From the NCBI GenBank assembly GCA_964511185.1, contig CAZEDU010000005.1:1-64000 (forward strand): 64,000 bases of DNA. Reading direction: 5' to 3'. The notes beneath the pieces were generated by a model. That model was not told the origin of the DNA. It made no database searches and saw nothing but the letters and a program-made list of their open reading frames with translations. How positions within the stretch are numbered: position 1 is the stretch's first letter; the number at the start of each line of letters is the position of its first letter. Below, one piece after another: positions 17,484 through 26,319 of the stretch. This DNA comes from CAZEDU01 sp964511185. GTDB lineage: Bacteria > Myxococcota > Myxococcia > Myxococcales > Myxococcaceae. The translations under genes and the position numbers were made by a program.

Positions 17484-18557
17484 TTAGCGGCAGTCGTGAC
17501 GCTGCAGCTCGAACCGCTCCTCGGTTCGATGCGCGTACAGCACGCCGCCTTCGTCGAGCACGGTGAGCTCGCGAAAGGTCTCGTCGGCGGACGTGTTCGC
17601 CGGCAACCGCGCCTGCCCCACGGGCCGCCCGTCGAGCGGGTCGAGGCACGTGAGCAAGAGCACCACGGCGGGCTCGCCGCCCGCGCGCTCGACGACGGCG
17701 CCGAGGTAGATGACGCCGGACGCGTCTGTGTCGAGCAGGGCGATGGATTGGATGGCGCCGGGCAGCTGGAGCTGACGCGTGAAGCGGTGCTGGCGCGTCT
17801 CCTTCGCGATGGCGTTCACGTACAGCTTTCCGGCGGCGCGGTCGATGATCGCCGCGGTGAGGTACGAGCGGCCGTCCCGGCTCGGGCGGCCGGGGACGCT
17901 GGGCCGCTCGGCGTCGGCCTTGCCGCGCGTGTCTCCCACGCGCACGAGCGGCCCGTGCTCGCGCTCGACCCAGACGTCGGTCCCGTCGACGAACACCCCG
18001 GTCGCGCCGCCGCCTTCCTCCAGCCCCTTGCCGACGAGCGGCAGCTCTCCCAAGAGCTTGCCGTCGGGAGCCATGACCGCGATCGACTTATCCACCAGCC
18101 GGTCCATCACCACGGTCGTTCCGTCGCGCGCGAGCGCCAGGTCCTGCGGCGCTTGCAGCGGCAGCGGCGCGGTCCCCAGGTGCGCGCCATGGCGGTCGAA
18201 GCGCGTCAGCCGGCCGTTGAGCTGATCCAAGATGACGACGTTGCCTTTTCCATCGGTCGAGAGGCTCATCGGCGCCTCGGGGTTGCCTTCGTTCGGGCGG
18301 TCTCTGCCGAGCTCATCGGCCCCCGCGCCCCACCGCGCGCGCATCCACACGCCTGGCGTGGCCTCGGGCTGGGGCTGCGCGGCGCGCGGGGTCGACTGCG
18401 ACCTGGCCGTCGCACTGGAGGTGGACGCCGTGGGATGGGGTGAGTCGGTCGGGGAGGTGGGCTCACCTGCGCGGGTCGAGCGCTTCGTCGCGGCCCAGGC
18501 GACGAGCAACGCCGCCACAACCCCAATGCCTGCCGCCACGCGCGCGCGCCGTCCCAT
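17484..18557 (-). CDS. membrane-anchored beta-propeller-like (NHL-type) protein
   Basis: This 357-residue protein starts MGRRARVAAGIGVVAALLVAW, a basic patch then a single membrane helix (~residues 7-24), followed by a Ser/Thr/Pro-rich spacer (~30-70). The rest consists of repeated blade-like units such as PMSLSTDGKGNVVILDQLNGRLTRFD and APQDLALARDGTTVVMD, characteristic of NHL or related propellers facing the periplasm. No catalytic residues are evident. Propellers of this kind usually bind proteins or polysaccharides. It is divergent from the SH3/NlpC lipoprotein. Confidence 0.7.
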   Translation of the reverse strand: MGRRARVAAGIGVVAALLVAWAATKRSTRAGEPTSPTDSPHPTASTSSATARSQSTPRAAQPQPEATPGVWMRARWGAGADELGRDRPNEGNPEAPMSLSTDGKGNVVILDQLNGRLTRFDRHGAHLGTAPLPLQAPQDLALARDGTTVVMDRLVDKSIAVMAPDGKLLGELPLVGKGLEEGGGATGVFVDGTDVWVEREHGPLVRVGDTRGKADAERPSVPGRPSRDGRSYLTAAIIDRAAGKLYVNAIAKETRQHRFTRQLQLPGAIQSIALLDTDASGVIYLGAVVERAGGEPAVVLLLTCLDPLDGRPVGQARLPANTSADETFRELTVLDEGGVLYAHRTEERFELQRHDCR

Positions 18558-18677
18558 GCGCCCGGAAGCCAAGCACAGAACGGCGCTCCTCTCGTAGTGT
18601 CGCGCCCGCGTGACAGCCTCGGTGGCCGGGTTCTGCCCGTTGCCTCGGGTCCGCTGCAGAATCACCCTGGTCCTTCG

Positions 18678-19583
18678 ATGAATGCGCTGACGCTTCGAAG
18701 AATGCTGTGCGTCGCCGGCGCCGCGGTGCTGGCGCTCGCGTCCGCTGCGTGCGGCGTTGGCATCGCCGAGAACGTCTCGTCGGTCGAGCTGGTGGGGGTC
18801 GATGACAGTCAGCCTCTGCCGACGCCGGTGACTCCGAGCGACCCGGACGTCGTGCCGGAGCCCATCGCGACGGGCACTCAGCTCGTCACCACCGCCGACT
18901 TGAATCTGCGCGAGGGGCCGAGCTCGAACGACAACATCCTCGTCGTCATGCCGAAGGGCAGCGAGGTCACCACGGTCGACGACAAGGGACCGCAGAACGG
19001 CTGGTACAACGTCGCGTTCAATGGGCTCGTCGGCTGGGCCTCGGCCAGTTACCTGAAGCCGTCCGTTCCGCCGGTGGCCTCCACCCCCGACGCGCCGAGC
19101 GACGCCACCGCCCGCGATGCGGCGATCGCCCGCGCGCAGAAGGCGGTGGGGTTCTCGTATTGGTGGGGCCACGGCCGCTGGCTCGAGGCGGGGCCTACGG
19201 CTTCGACCAAGGGTTCCTGCACCGGCTCGTGCCCCAACTGCTCGCACAGCGGCAGCTACGGCGCCGATTGCTCGGGCTACGTCGCCAAGGTCTGGCAGGT
19301 GCCGTCCAGCAACACCGACGTCAGCAAGGACTCGCACCCTTACGCGACGTTCCACTTCGAGGTGGACAGCGCGCAGTGGGCCGGCGTGCCGCGCGGCTCG
19401 ATTCTGAAGGGGGACGCGATGGTGTACCACAGCGGCGGTGCGGGCCACATCTTCCTCTACGAGAAGAGCGATCCCTGGGGCTCGTTCTGGGCTTACGAGG
19501 CGCGCGGCTGTTCGTACGGCATCGTGCACAACCTGCGCACCGCGGGCTCACAGTACAAGGCGATTCGCCGCACGGGCTACTGA
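18678..19583 (+). CDS. SH3b-NlpC/P60-like peptidoglycan hydrolase lipoprotein
   Basis: A 301-residue exported protein whose signal ends ALASAACG, a lipobox. Residues ~70-130 form a bacterial SH3 domain (TTADLNLREGPSSNDNILVV, then GWASASYLKP). The C-terminal half is a papain-like NlpC/P60 or CHAP-type fold with Cys198 in GADCSGYV and His257 in GGAGHIFLYE. Such enzymes cleave peptide stems of peptidoglycan. A CxGSCPNC insert precedes the catalytic Cys and is unusual. ATG 18678 is chosen because it places the lipoprotein signal at the N-terminus; an upstream in-frame TTG/GTG extension lacks signal character. Confidence 0.82.
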   Translation: MNALTLRRMLCVAGAAVLALASAACGVGIAENVSSVELVGVDDSQPLPTPVTPSDPDVVPEPIATGTQLVTTADLNLREGPSSNDNILVVMPKGSEVTTVDDKGPQNGWYNVAFNGLVGWASASYLKPSVPPVASTPDAPSDATARDAAIARAQKAVGFSYWWGHGRWLEAGPTASTKGSCTGSCPNCSHSGSYGADCSGYVAKVWQVPSSNTDVSKDSHPYATFHFEVDSAQWAGVPRGSILKGDAMVYHSGGAGHIFLYEKSDPWGSFWAYEARGCSYGIVHNLRTAGSQYKAIRRTGY

Positions 19584-19590
19584 GCGGACG

Positions 19591-20124
19591 TCAGAGCCAC
19601 AGCCGCCACCGCATGCCGATGCCGGTGGTGTAGCCGACCGACGTCCAGCGGATTTTTCCTTCGGGCGAGAGGAAGTAGGTGGTGGGGAAGGCTTGCACTC
19701 GGTACGCGTCCATCAGCGCGTCGTTGCCGAGCAGCACGGGGTAGTCGACCTGGTTCTTGTCGACGAACTGCCGAACGCTCCCGAGGTCCTTGTACGCGAG
19801 CGCGACGGAGAGGACGTGCGCGTCGTCCCCGACCGAGCGGCGAAGGGACGCGACCGTCGACGCTTCGGCGTTGCAGACCCCGCACCACGGCGCCCAGAAG
19901 TGCAGCACCACGGGCTTGCCTCGCAGCGCGTCGAGCTGCCAGCGCTGGCCGCGGAGATCGACGAGCTCGAAGTGGGGCGCGATTTCGCCTCGTCCGATGA
20001 GGTCGCGCGTCTGCCATAGGCCGATGCCTACGACCGCGATGAGGAGGAGCGCCACGTCCTCGCTCCAACGCACCCAGCGATGGGCTTGTCGAAGGGCGCG
20101 CCACCGACGCCAGAGCTCACGCAT
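19591..20124 (-). CDS. membrane-anchored TlpA-like thioredoxin
   Basis: This 177-residue protein has one N-terminal membrane helix (about residues 23-38) and then a thioredoxin fold with the active site WCGVC (Cys81, Cys84) preceded by PVVLHFWAP. The cis-Pro segment is FPTTYFLSPEGK. Periplasmic TlpA/ResA-like proteins reduce disulfides, for example in cytochrome c maturation or to protect other thiols. No cytochrome biogenesis genes lie beside it. It converges with the NlpC lipoprotein, with 7 bases between the stops. Confidence 0.87.
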   Translation of the reverse strand: MRELWRRWRALRQAHRWVRWSEDVALLLIAVVGIGLWQTRDLIGRGEIAPHFELVDLRGQRWQLDALRGKPVVLHFWAPWCGVCNAEASTVASLRRSVGDDAHVLSVALAYKDLGSVRQFVDKNQVDYPVLLGNDALMDAYRVQAFPTTYFLSPEGKIRWTSVGYTTGIGMRWRLWL

Positions 20125-20579
20125 GGGATGTGACTGTATGCGAGCGGGTGAGCGGGTTGGAGAGGCGGCCTGGAGGGGAGAGGGACTGGCTTTGGCGTTC
20201 GGGGTGCTTCTCTCGTAGAGCGGCTCGACTTTGGGCGGGGGATTGGCGCGGTTGGCACGTGCTCGAGATGAGTGGGGTAACGAATCCCCCTCCTGAGGGG
20301 GTTGGGTTACCCCAGTCTTTTGTCAGAGTCCGTTGCTAGGGCTGGCGGTTGCTCCGGTTTTTTCGGGGCGTGTACAAGATGACGGCTCAGGCCCCGAACG
20401 CCGACGAGTGGGAGATGGCCCGGTTGTTGGCTGCCGGTGCGAGCGCCACGCTTTCGCATTTCAGCGCGGCCCGAGCGCTCTGGGGTGGTGGCCGAGATGG
20501 CACGCCTGTACGCGCAGTGCGCGGTGCCCCCTGTCTCGATATCCCCTTCAGAGCAGCCTTGAAGAATGCCGATCCCGCA
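20125..20579. other. gene-poor interval with a long hairpin
   Basis: No gene is supported. A frame opening at ATG 20379 (MTAQAPNADEWEMARLLAAG) has typical codons for about 16 residues only and then loses codon bias, so it may be a gene remnant. The main structure is the hairpin at 20273-20314. The right part up to 20579 includes no recognisable signal. Confidence 0.45.
20273..20320. terminator. long two-part hairpin, possible terminator
   Basis: TGGGGTAAC (20273-20281) pairs with GTTACCCCA (20306-20314), and inside it AATCCCCC pairs with GGGGGTT around TCCTGA. The tail is GTCTTTTGTC, a short T4. It is too far from the flanking genes to be the end of either operon without a long 3' region, so it may instead end an unrecognised transcript or be a regulatory cruciform. 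Confidence 0.5.
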
Positions 20580-20921
20580 TCACTTGGAGGCCTCGCCGAG
20601 CGCGTGCGTGATCGACTCGATCGTCGCGCCTCGAAGCAACACTCTCTTCCGTCGCGAGGTCTCGCCGCTGAGCAGCTCCACGCTCGCGCGCGGCACGCCA
20701 AGACAGCCCGCCAGAAACCGCACGAGCTCCGCGTTCGCCTCGCCGTCGACGGGCGGCGCGGCGAGCTGCACTTTGAGCATCCCGCCGTGCTCGCCGACCA
20801 CCCGCGTCCGCGACGCGCGCGGCTGCACCACCACCGCCAGCACCACGCCGTGGCTGGATTGGCTCAAATAGGGGACGCTCGCAGCGGGTGCACCCGAGCG
20901 CGTAGGATGACGCCAACGCAT
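20580..20921 (-). CDS. DUF167 (YggU-like) family protein
   Basis: The conserved part is [43 protein letters not shown] and [13 protein letters not shown], which identify the small DUF167/YggU fold of unknown function, widespread in bacteria and eukaryotes. The ATG at 20921 shares its bases with the ATG of the divergent gene at 20920 (GCATGC), leaving no promoter space. TTG 20867 would give a 95-residue protein starting closer to the first conserved strand and may be the real start. The protein is cytoplasmic. Confidence 0.8.
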   Translation of the reverse strand: MRWRHPTRSGAPAASVPYLSQSSHGVVLAVVVQPRASRTRVVGEHGGMLKVQLAAPPVDGEANAELVRFLAGCLGVPRASVELLSGETSRRKRVLLRGATIESITHALGEASK

Positions 20922-21636
20922 GCGGTTTGGCTCTTACACGCTTTTGCTCCTCACCGCCGTCGCGCTCTGCTCCCCCGCGGCGTTCGGCGCGGACGGCGCG
21001 CGCGCCCGGCTCCAGAGCGCCATCCAGCTCTACGACGACCTGGAGTACGAAAAGGCGCTCGCGGAGCTCAAGAAGGCCGAAGGGCTCGCCGCGAGCGACG
21101 ACGAGACGGCCGAGGTCAAGCTGCTCCAAGGCATCGTGCTCGCGGAGCTGGGCCGCAACGAGGCGGCGGCGGCGAGCCTCAAGCAGGCCTTCGCGCTGCG
21201 CCCCGCGCTGACTGTGCCCTTCGAGGTGTCGCCCAAGATTCAGCGGCTCATCGAGCGCACGCGCCCCAAGCCCAAGCCGGCCGACGCGCCGAGGCAGACG
21301 GCGCTCGCGTCTTCACCGCGCGCGTCCGAAGGCGACGACTTCCGTCCAGGCGCGAGCAAGTCGCTCGTGCACCCGGTGCCCACCGTCTCGTGGTTCCTCG
21401 CGGGCACGGCGGCGGCGTGCGCCGGGGTCGGCACGACGTTCGGCGTGCTCTCCCGCGCGCGCATCCGCGCGGCGCAACAGGCGCCGGACTACCCTTCCGC
21501 GTCGGCGGAGCTGCGCGAGGCGCGCGCGCAGACGCTCTACGCCAATGTCTTCTTCGGGGTCGCCGGCGCGGCGCTCACCGCCGCGGTCGTCACCTACTTC
21601 GTGCAGCCCGGCGCGGCGGCCGCCGCGAGCGAGTAG
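20920..21636 (+). CDS. exported TPR-like protein with C-terminal membrane segments
   Basis: This 238-residue protein has a signal peptide (residues 1-23, ending AAFGA). Two tetratricopeptide-like helical pairs follow ([21 protein letters not shown] and [20 protein letters not shown]). After a Lys/Pro linker, two hydrophobic helices are visible (~155-175 and ~205-228). This kind of TPR-plus-membrane protein is common near Ser/Thr kinases in myxobacteria. It ends 4 bases from the stop of the kinase on the other strand. Role unknown; protein-protein interaction is the reasonable guess. Confidence 0.72.
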   Translation: MRFGSYTLLLLTAVALCSPAAFGADGARARLQSAIQLYDDLEYEKALAELKKAEGLAASDDETAEVKLLQGIVLAELGRNEAAAASLKQAFALRPALTVPFEVSPKIQRLIERTRPKPKPADAPRQTALASSPRASEGDDFRPGASKSLVHPVPTVSWFLAGTAAACAGVGTTFGVLSRARIRAAQQAPDYPSASAELREARAQTLYANVFFGVAGAALTAAVVTYFVQPGAAAAASE

Positions 21637-21640
21637 CGTT

Positions 21641-23545
21641 CTAGTACGACGGCGCGGGCTCGTCGTTGAAGTTGTGCTTGATGACCGCCGTCTCGTTCGC
21701 CTTCACCACCACTTGCACGGTGATTTGCCGGTCGAGGTCGGGGTTGATCAACGTCACGGTGTGCTTGCCTTCGGGCAGGGTGATGGCGCCCAGCGGCGTG
21801 GTGCCCATCGCCTTGTTGCCGATCACCACCTTCGCGTACGGGCGAACGCGCACCTCGAGCTGACCGGTCGCCTTGGCGCGCGAGGGCTTTGCGTTCAACG
21901 CCCGCTCGATCTGCGCCTTCGCCGGGTCCGCACGGCGCGGCGGTGTCACCGGGGCGGCCGCGGCCTCGGGCGGCGCGGGCTCGGGGTCCGTGGGTGCCGC
22001 CGGCTCGGCCGCCGCGACGGGGGCCGGCGCCTGCACCGGAGCGGGCTCCTGGGCCGGCGCCACGAGGGTCGGCAGCGGCCGCGGCTTGGGCGGCTCGGCG
22101 GGAACGGGCGCCGCGGGCCACAAGGCGAAGGTCAGAAACGCGAGCACCGCCACGCCGCCCGCCCCCGCGAGCGCCCAGGCGGCGAGCTGCCGCTTGGGGG
22201 GAGGCGCCGGCATCGGCGTCGGCACCGCGTGGAGGGCCGGGCCGCTCGCCCTCGATGGCGCGCGCGCCACGGCCGTCGCGGCGGCCGAAGTGGGCGCGGG
22301 GCCGAACGGCCGGGGCTCGTCGGGCATCAGCCGCGTGGGCTGGGCGGGAATCAAAATCGACTGGGGACCGGCGAGCGTGAACTGCGGCGCGGTCGCCTCC
22401 ACCGGCACCTCGCCCGAGGCGGGCGGCGGCGAGGGCATGGCGTACGAGGGCACCGTCACGTCGCCGTGCGCGATGGGGGTGGCCACCGCCGCGGCGGCCG
22501 GGGAGGAAGGGGCGGAGACGAGCGACGGAATCGACCCGGGCCGCGAGCCGGGCTTGCTCTTGCTGCCGTTCGAGAGCGCGCCGAGCTGCTCGCCGGGGCT
22601 CGGCACCATCATCTCGCTCACCCAGGCGGCGAGCTCCACCGAGCTTGCGGGCTCCTCCTGCGCCGCGACGTACTTCTCCAGGTCGGCCTGCATCTCGCGG
22701 CACGAGCCGTACCGCTGCGAAGGCGACTTGGCGAGCGCCTTGTCGAGCACCTCCGCGAGCGCCTCGGGCACCTCCGGGTTGAGCTGCCGCGCCGGCCGCG
22801 CGTCGGCCTGCACGATGGCCTTCATCAGGAGCGCGTCGCTGTTCCCGGCGAAGGGCCGCTCGCCGGTGACGAGCTCGAACAGCACCGCGCCCAACGAGAA
22901 GATGTCCGCGCGGTGATCCACCGGCTGCGCGAGCAGCTGCTCGGGCGACATGTACGAAATCTTTCCCTTCAGCACGCCGCTCTGCGTGTGGTGCAGCTGA
23001 CCGACCGCCTTGGCGATGCCGAAGTCGAGCACCTTCACCGCGCCCGAGCGCGACATCATGATGTTGTCGGGGCTGATGTCGCGGTGAACGAGGTGCAGCT
23101 TCTCGCCCGTGGTGGGGTGCGCGAACTCGTGCGCGTACGCCAAGCCTTCACACACCCAGGCGCCCATCTTCGCGACCAGCGGGTGGCTCCACGTCCTGCC
23201 CTTGAGCTGCGCGCGCTTGCTGATGGAGCGCAGGTTCAGCCCTTCGATGTACTCCATCGCGAGGAAGTAGTTGCCGCCGTCCTCGCCGAGCTCGAAGACC
23301 TGCACCAGGTTCGGGTGGTTGAGCAGCGCCGCGAGCCGCGCCTCCGAGAGGAACATCTCGACGAAGCCCTTGCTCTGCGCCAGGTGCGGCAGGATGCGCT
23401 TCAAGACGAACGTCTTCTCGAAGCCCATCGGGCCTTCGGACCTGGCGAGGAAGACTTCCGCCATACCGCCCGTCGCGAGCTTGCGCACGAGCTGATAGCG
23501 GCCGAGCCGCTCGAGCGGCTGCTCCGAACCCATCCCCCGCATCAT
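21641..23545 (-). CDS. Ser/Thr protein kinase, transmembrane, with PEGA domain
   Basis: A 634-residue Hanks-type kinase. The Gly loop is LATGGMAEVF (23-32), the ATP-binding lysine is Lys49, the catalytic loop is HRDISPDN (His154-Asn161) and the metal-binding DFG starts at Asp174. All essential residues are present, so it should be active. A long Pro/Ala/Ser juxtamembrane region leads to one membrane helix (LAAWALAGAGGVAVLAFLTF). A second Pro/Ala stretch follows, then a C-terminal PEGA domain (KVVIGNKAMGTTPLGAITLP), a beta-rich domain found in surface-exposed proteins. It would sense envelope state and phosphorylate cytoplasmic targets. MM at the start allows ATG 23545 or 23542. Confidence 0.93.
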   Translation of the reverse strand: MMRGMGSEQPLERLGRYQLVRKLATGGMAEVFLARSEGPMGFEKTFVLKRILPHLAQSKGFVEMFLSEARLAALLNHPNLVQVFELGEDGGNYFLAMEYIEGLNLRSISKRAQLKGRTWSHPLVAKMGAWVCEGLAYAHEFAHPTTGEKLHLVHRDISPDNIMMSRSGAVKVLDFGIAKAVGQLHHTQSGVLKGKISYMSPEQLLAQPVDHRADIFSLGAVLFELVTGERPFAGNSDALLMKAIVQADARPARQLNPEVPEALAEVLDKALAKSPSQRYGSCREMQADLEKYVAAQEEPASSVELAAWVSEMMVPSPGEQLGALSNGSKSKPGSRPGSIPSLVSAPSSPAAAAVATPIAHGDVTVPSYAMPSPPPASGEVPVEATAPQFTLAGPQSILIPAQPTRLMPDEPRPFGPAPTSAAATAVARAPSRASGPALHAVPTPMPAPPPKRQLAAWALAGAGGVAVLAFLTFALWPAAPVPAEPPKPRPLPTLVAPAQEPAPVQAPAPVAAAEPAAPTDPEPAPPEAAAAPVTPPRRADPAKAQIERALNAKPSRAKATGQLEVRVRPYAKVVIGNKAMGTTPLGAITLPEGKHTVTLINPDLDRQITVQVVVKANETAVIKHNFNDEPAPSY

Positions 23546-23610
23546 AACGGCATGGGTGTGCCAAACTGGAACGTCCGCGGCCGTTGCAGGTGAAAGTCGG
23601 AGGCCTTGCC

Positions 23611-24246
23611 ATGCGCTGGTTTTGTATCTCCCTCGTTGCGGGCACTTGGCTGGCGTGCACCATGCCGGTCGAGCTCCCGGGGCCGCAGGGGCCCGAAGGG
23701 CCGCCTGGCCCCCAAGGCCCCGTGGGCACGGCGGAGCTCCCGGTCGGGACGATTCTGATGGTGGCCGGCCCCACCGTGCCGGCGGGCTTCTTGCGATGCG
23801 ACGGACGCGCGGTGAGCCGCACTGCCTATCCGGCGCTCTTCGCCGAGCTGGGCACGACGTACGGCGCGGGCGACGGGAGCACCACCTTCCACCTGCCGGA
23901 CCTCCAGGGCCGCGTGCCGGTCGGCGCGGGGCAAGGGGCGGGGCTCACCGCGCGCGACGCGGGCGAGACCTTCGGCGAAGAGAAGCACCTGCTCACCGTG
24001 CAGGAGCTCGCGCCGCACGACCACTCGGTGCTCTTGCAGAACGCCGCGGCCGGGCCGAACGCGGGCTGGTGGGGCTTCAACTGGGCGGGCGCCGGCGTCT
24101 ACGGCGGGCAGGCGCCGCCCACCGGACCGCTCGCCGGTGCGATTCAGAGCTTCATGGCGGTGTCCCACACACCCGCGCCGGGCACCCAAGTGCCGATGAA
24201 CGTTCAGCCGCCTTCGCTCGTGCTGCACTGCCTCATCAAGCACTGA
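23611..24246 (+). CDS. collagen-like lipoprotein with phage tail-collar domain
   Basis: This 211-residue protein has a lipoprotein signal (WLAC lipobox near residue 15). A short collagen-like run of Gly-x-y triplets follows (GPQGPEGPPGPQGPVG), then a tail-collar domain (VGTILMVAGPTVPAGFLRCDG, and DLQGRVPVGAG with a PHDHSV metal-like motif). Collar domains form trimeric fibre tips in phage tails, and collagen repeats also trimerise, so a surface trimer is plausible. Start ATG 23611 is favoured by CGGAGG about 8 bases upstream and by the signal peptide. No other phage gene is nearby. Confidence 0.83.
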   Translation: MRWFCISLVAGTWLACTMPVELPGPQGPEGPPGPQGPVGTAELPVGTILMVAGPTVPAGFLRCDGRAVSRTAYPALFAELGTTYGAGDGSTTFHLPDLQGRVPVGAGQGAGLTARDAGETFGEEKHLLTVQELAPHDHSVLLQNAAAGPNAGWWGFNWAGAGVYGGQAPPTGPLAGAIQSFMAVSHTPAPGTQVPMNVQPPSLVLHCLIKH

Positions 24247-24308
24247 CCGTTGGGCGCAGCCTGTGCGCGGTGCGGCGCCAGGCCCGCCGTCGGTACACTC
24301 CAAAGCGC

Positions 24309-24677
24309 ATGGCCCCCGTGAGTCGCATTCTTCTGGTGGACGACGACGACTTCGTCCGTCGCTACCTCAAAGACGCGCTCGCCGACGGCGACTACTCGTT
24401 TCTCGAGGCGAGCAACGGCGAAGAAGCGCTCGAGCTGATCAACCAGAGCGGCGCGGTGGACCTGGTGCTGCTCGACCTGTTGATGCCGCGGCAGAGCGGC
24501 CTCGAGACGTTGGGGAAGCTCCTCAAGCGGGACGCGCGGCAGCGGGTGCTGGTGATCAGCAGCCTCGACACGCAGAGCCTGGTGCGCCAGGCGATCGAGA
24601 CCGGCGCGCGCGGCTTCATCAGCAAGCCCTTTCACCCCATCGAGATAGCCGACGAGGTGTCGCGCGCGTTGCAGTGA
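24309..24677 (+). CDS. stand-alone receiver-domain response regulator
   Basis: A 122-residue CheY-like receiver. The acidic pocket is in VDDDD (10-14), the phosphorylated residue is Asp56 in LVLLDLLMP, the switch Ser is in VISSLD, and Lys106 is in SKPF. It has no output domain, so it must act by binding partners. No cognate kinase lies beside it; the next gene is a PilZ protein. Start ATG 24309 lies within a plausible leader. Confidence 0.92.
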   Translation: MAPVSRILLVDDDDFVRRYLKDALADGDYSFLEASNGEEALELINQSGAVDLVLLDLLMPRQSGLETLGKLLKRDARQRVLVISSLDTQSLVRQAIETGARGFISKPFHPIEIADEVSRALQ

Positions 24678-24713
24678 GTCACGTGGAGGACTGAGGCAAA
24701 GGGGCCGTTTTCG

Positions 24714-25577
24714 ATGTCCAGCTTTTGGATCATGGACGCCAAGGGTCGCGTCCTGGGCCCCGTCGGGCTCCAGGTGATCAAAGACTTGGCGGCCGGAGGG
24801 CGGATCTCCGGGTTCACGCGCGCCTCGCGCGACGGCAAGACGTGGCTGACCGTCGCGGACATCCCCGAGGTCGCCGCGGCGCTGATGCCGCCGTCGGTGC
24901 GCGAGCGCCGGCAGCGCGAGCAACAGGAAGCGCAGCGCATCGAGCTGCAGCTCGACCGTTATCAAGAGCTGCCGCCGCACGAGCTCTTCGGTGTGCCCGC
25001 CGGCTCGCCCATCAAGGTCTACCGGCAGGGCTTCCTCGCGCTCGCCAAGCCCTACCACCCCGGCCGGCTCTCCCAAGACGTGGACCCGGCGCTGCTCAAG
25101 GCGTGCATGGGGATGTTCCAGTACCTGTCGACGGTGATGGCCACGCTCGAGCAGAAGGAGAAGGAGCGCGAGCGCGCGCGGGCGCCGGCCACCGCCGCGC
25201 AGAAGCCGGCGCCGACCTACCGCCTCGAGGACTTCGTCGGCTTGAGCCGCGGCAAGAACGAGCGCTACGAGGCCGACATCCAGGTCAACGAGCACAGCGC
25301 GCGCATGTTCGTCGAGCACAAGTTCGTGAATTGGTCCACCGGCGGCTTCTACCTGGCGTGCGGCCGCTCGCTGCCGTTGGGCACCGGGCTCGACGTCACG
25401 CTCAAGTTCAATGATCCGCCGACGCAGGTGCGGGTGCGGGGCACCGTGGTGCTCGAGAACGTGGTGAACGACCCCAAGCAGGTCAGCGGCTTCGGGGTGC
25501 GGCTCGAGCGGCTGTCCGACGGCGACAAGTCGTTCCTCGACTCGTTCGTCGAGACGGTGCGGGCGGCCAAGCGCTGA
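24714..25577 (+). CDS. GYF-like / degenerate J-like / PilZ three-domain protein
   Basis: This 287-residue soluble protein has three parts. Residues 1-55 look like a GYF_2 domain (SFWIMDAKGRVLGPVGLQ). Residues ~82-150 resemble a DnaJ J-domain, including YHPGR at 114-118 where J-domains have HPD. Residues ~170-285 are PilZ-like with the NxSxxG motif (Asn206-Gly211). The usual RxxxR half of the c-di-GMP site is not clean: RGKNER (179-184) has one extra residue. It lies after the receiver gene with a short gap. Possible role: c-di-GMP- or partner-controlled motility regulation. Ordered domains are visible; their function is inferred. Confidence 0.75.
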   Translation: MSSFWIMDAKGRVLGPVGLQVIKDLAAGGRISGFTRASRDGKTWLTVADIPEVAAALMPPSVRERRQREQQEAQRIELQLDRYQELPPHELFGVPAGSPIKVYRQGFLALAKPYHPGRLSQDVDPALLKACMGMFQYLSTVMATLEQKEKERERARAPATAAQKPAPTYRLEDFVGLSRGKNERYEADIQVNEHSARMFVEHKFVNWSTGGFYLACGRSLPLGTGLDVTLKFNDPPTQVRVRGTVVLENVVNDPKQVSGFGVRLERLSDGDKSFLDSFVETVRAAKR

Positions 25578-25581
25578 AACG

Positions 25582-26250
25582 TCAGCGCAGGTCGCGCTTG
25601 CCCCGGCCGAACACCTTGCGGCCCGCCTGCAGCGCGCGGCGCCGCTTCTCGAACGCGGCGCGGATCAGCGCGGCCCGCTGCGGGGCCGGGTCATACGCGC
25701 GCGACGCTTGGCCGCCCTCGAAGGCTTCGTGCGCGAGGAGAAACGCGCAGACGGCGGCCGGATCTGCGTCGAGCTCGGCGAGCATGCGGCCCGCGAAGCG
25801 ATCCGCCTTGGCCTCCTCGGCGCGGTAGAGCGCCTCGAGCTGGCGGGGCTTCATGCGCGACAGGTCGCCTTGGGGCCACGTCCACGGGCGATGGCCGATC
25901 TCGTGTCCCAGAATCGCGACCCACAGGTCGTCGTCGTCCGGGTGCTCGCCGAGCAGCTCGACGCCGATCGCGATGCGCCCGTCGCGCGAGATGCTGGCGT
26001 TGTCGCCTTCGCACAAATCGATGGGGAACTTTCGGCCCGCCGCGACGTGCTCGGAGATCTGCTCGGCGATGCCTTCCAGGCGCTTGAGCGCGCGCCGGAG
26101 CTTGGGGTGGCGGCGCCGGTCGACGCGCTTGGGCGGCCGCTTGCCGAAGAGCAGCACCGCCAAGGGGTGCGGCTGCGCGCGCGCGAGGAGCGGCGGCTGC
26201 CGGGCGCCCAACGAGGTCTGCGTGCTCAGGAGGGAGGACTGGATCTTCAT
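25582..26250 (-). CDS. zinc metallopeptidase-like protein (HExxH)
   Basis: This 222-residue protein carries HEIGH (His116-His120) in a helix preceded by DDDDLWVAILG, and a downstream EEAKAD (145-150) that could supply the third zinc ligand, as in the M48-like gluzincins. There is no signal peptide or membrane helix, so it would be cytoplasmic, unlike HtpX. The N-terminal 50 residues are basic. Start ATG 26250 is preceded by no clear ribosome site; upstream in-frame codons lack protein character. It converges with the PilZ gene with 4 bases between stops. Confidence 0.72.
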   Translation of the reverse strand: MKIQSSLLSTQTSLGARQPPLLARAQPHPLAVLLFGKRPPKRVDRRRHPKLRRALKRLEGIAEQISEHVAAGRKFPIDLCEGDNASISRDGRIAIGVELLGEHPDDDDLWVAILGHEIGHRPWTWPQGDLSRMKPRQLEALYRAEEAKADRFAGRMLAELDADPAAVCAFLLAHEAFEGGQASRAYDPAPQRAALIRAAFEKRRRALQAGRKVFGRGKRDLR

Positions 26251-26319
26251 GCCGCTCGCCCGAAGTCTAGCCAATCGGGCGGGGTGCTATGATGGCCTTG
26301 CTCCCGCCGGAGGCCGCCC

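Noticed and set aside
20256..20285. a second sigma-54 promoter at TTGGCACGTGCTCGAG
   Set aside because: The -24 half matches (TGGCACG) but the -12 GC is missing at the required spacing.
20379..20580. a gene starting MTAQAPNADEWEM
   Set aside because: Only about 16 codons look natural; then codon bias disappears and the frame runs into the DUF167 gene on the other strand. No family recognised.
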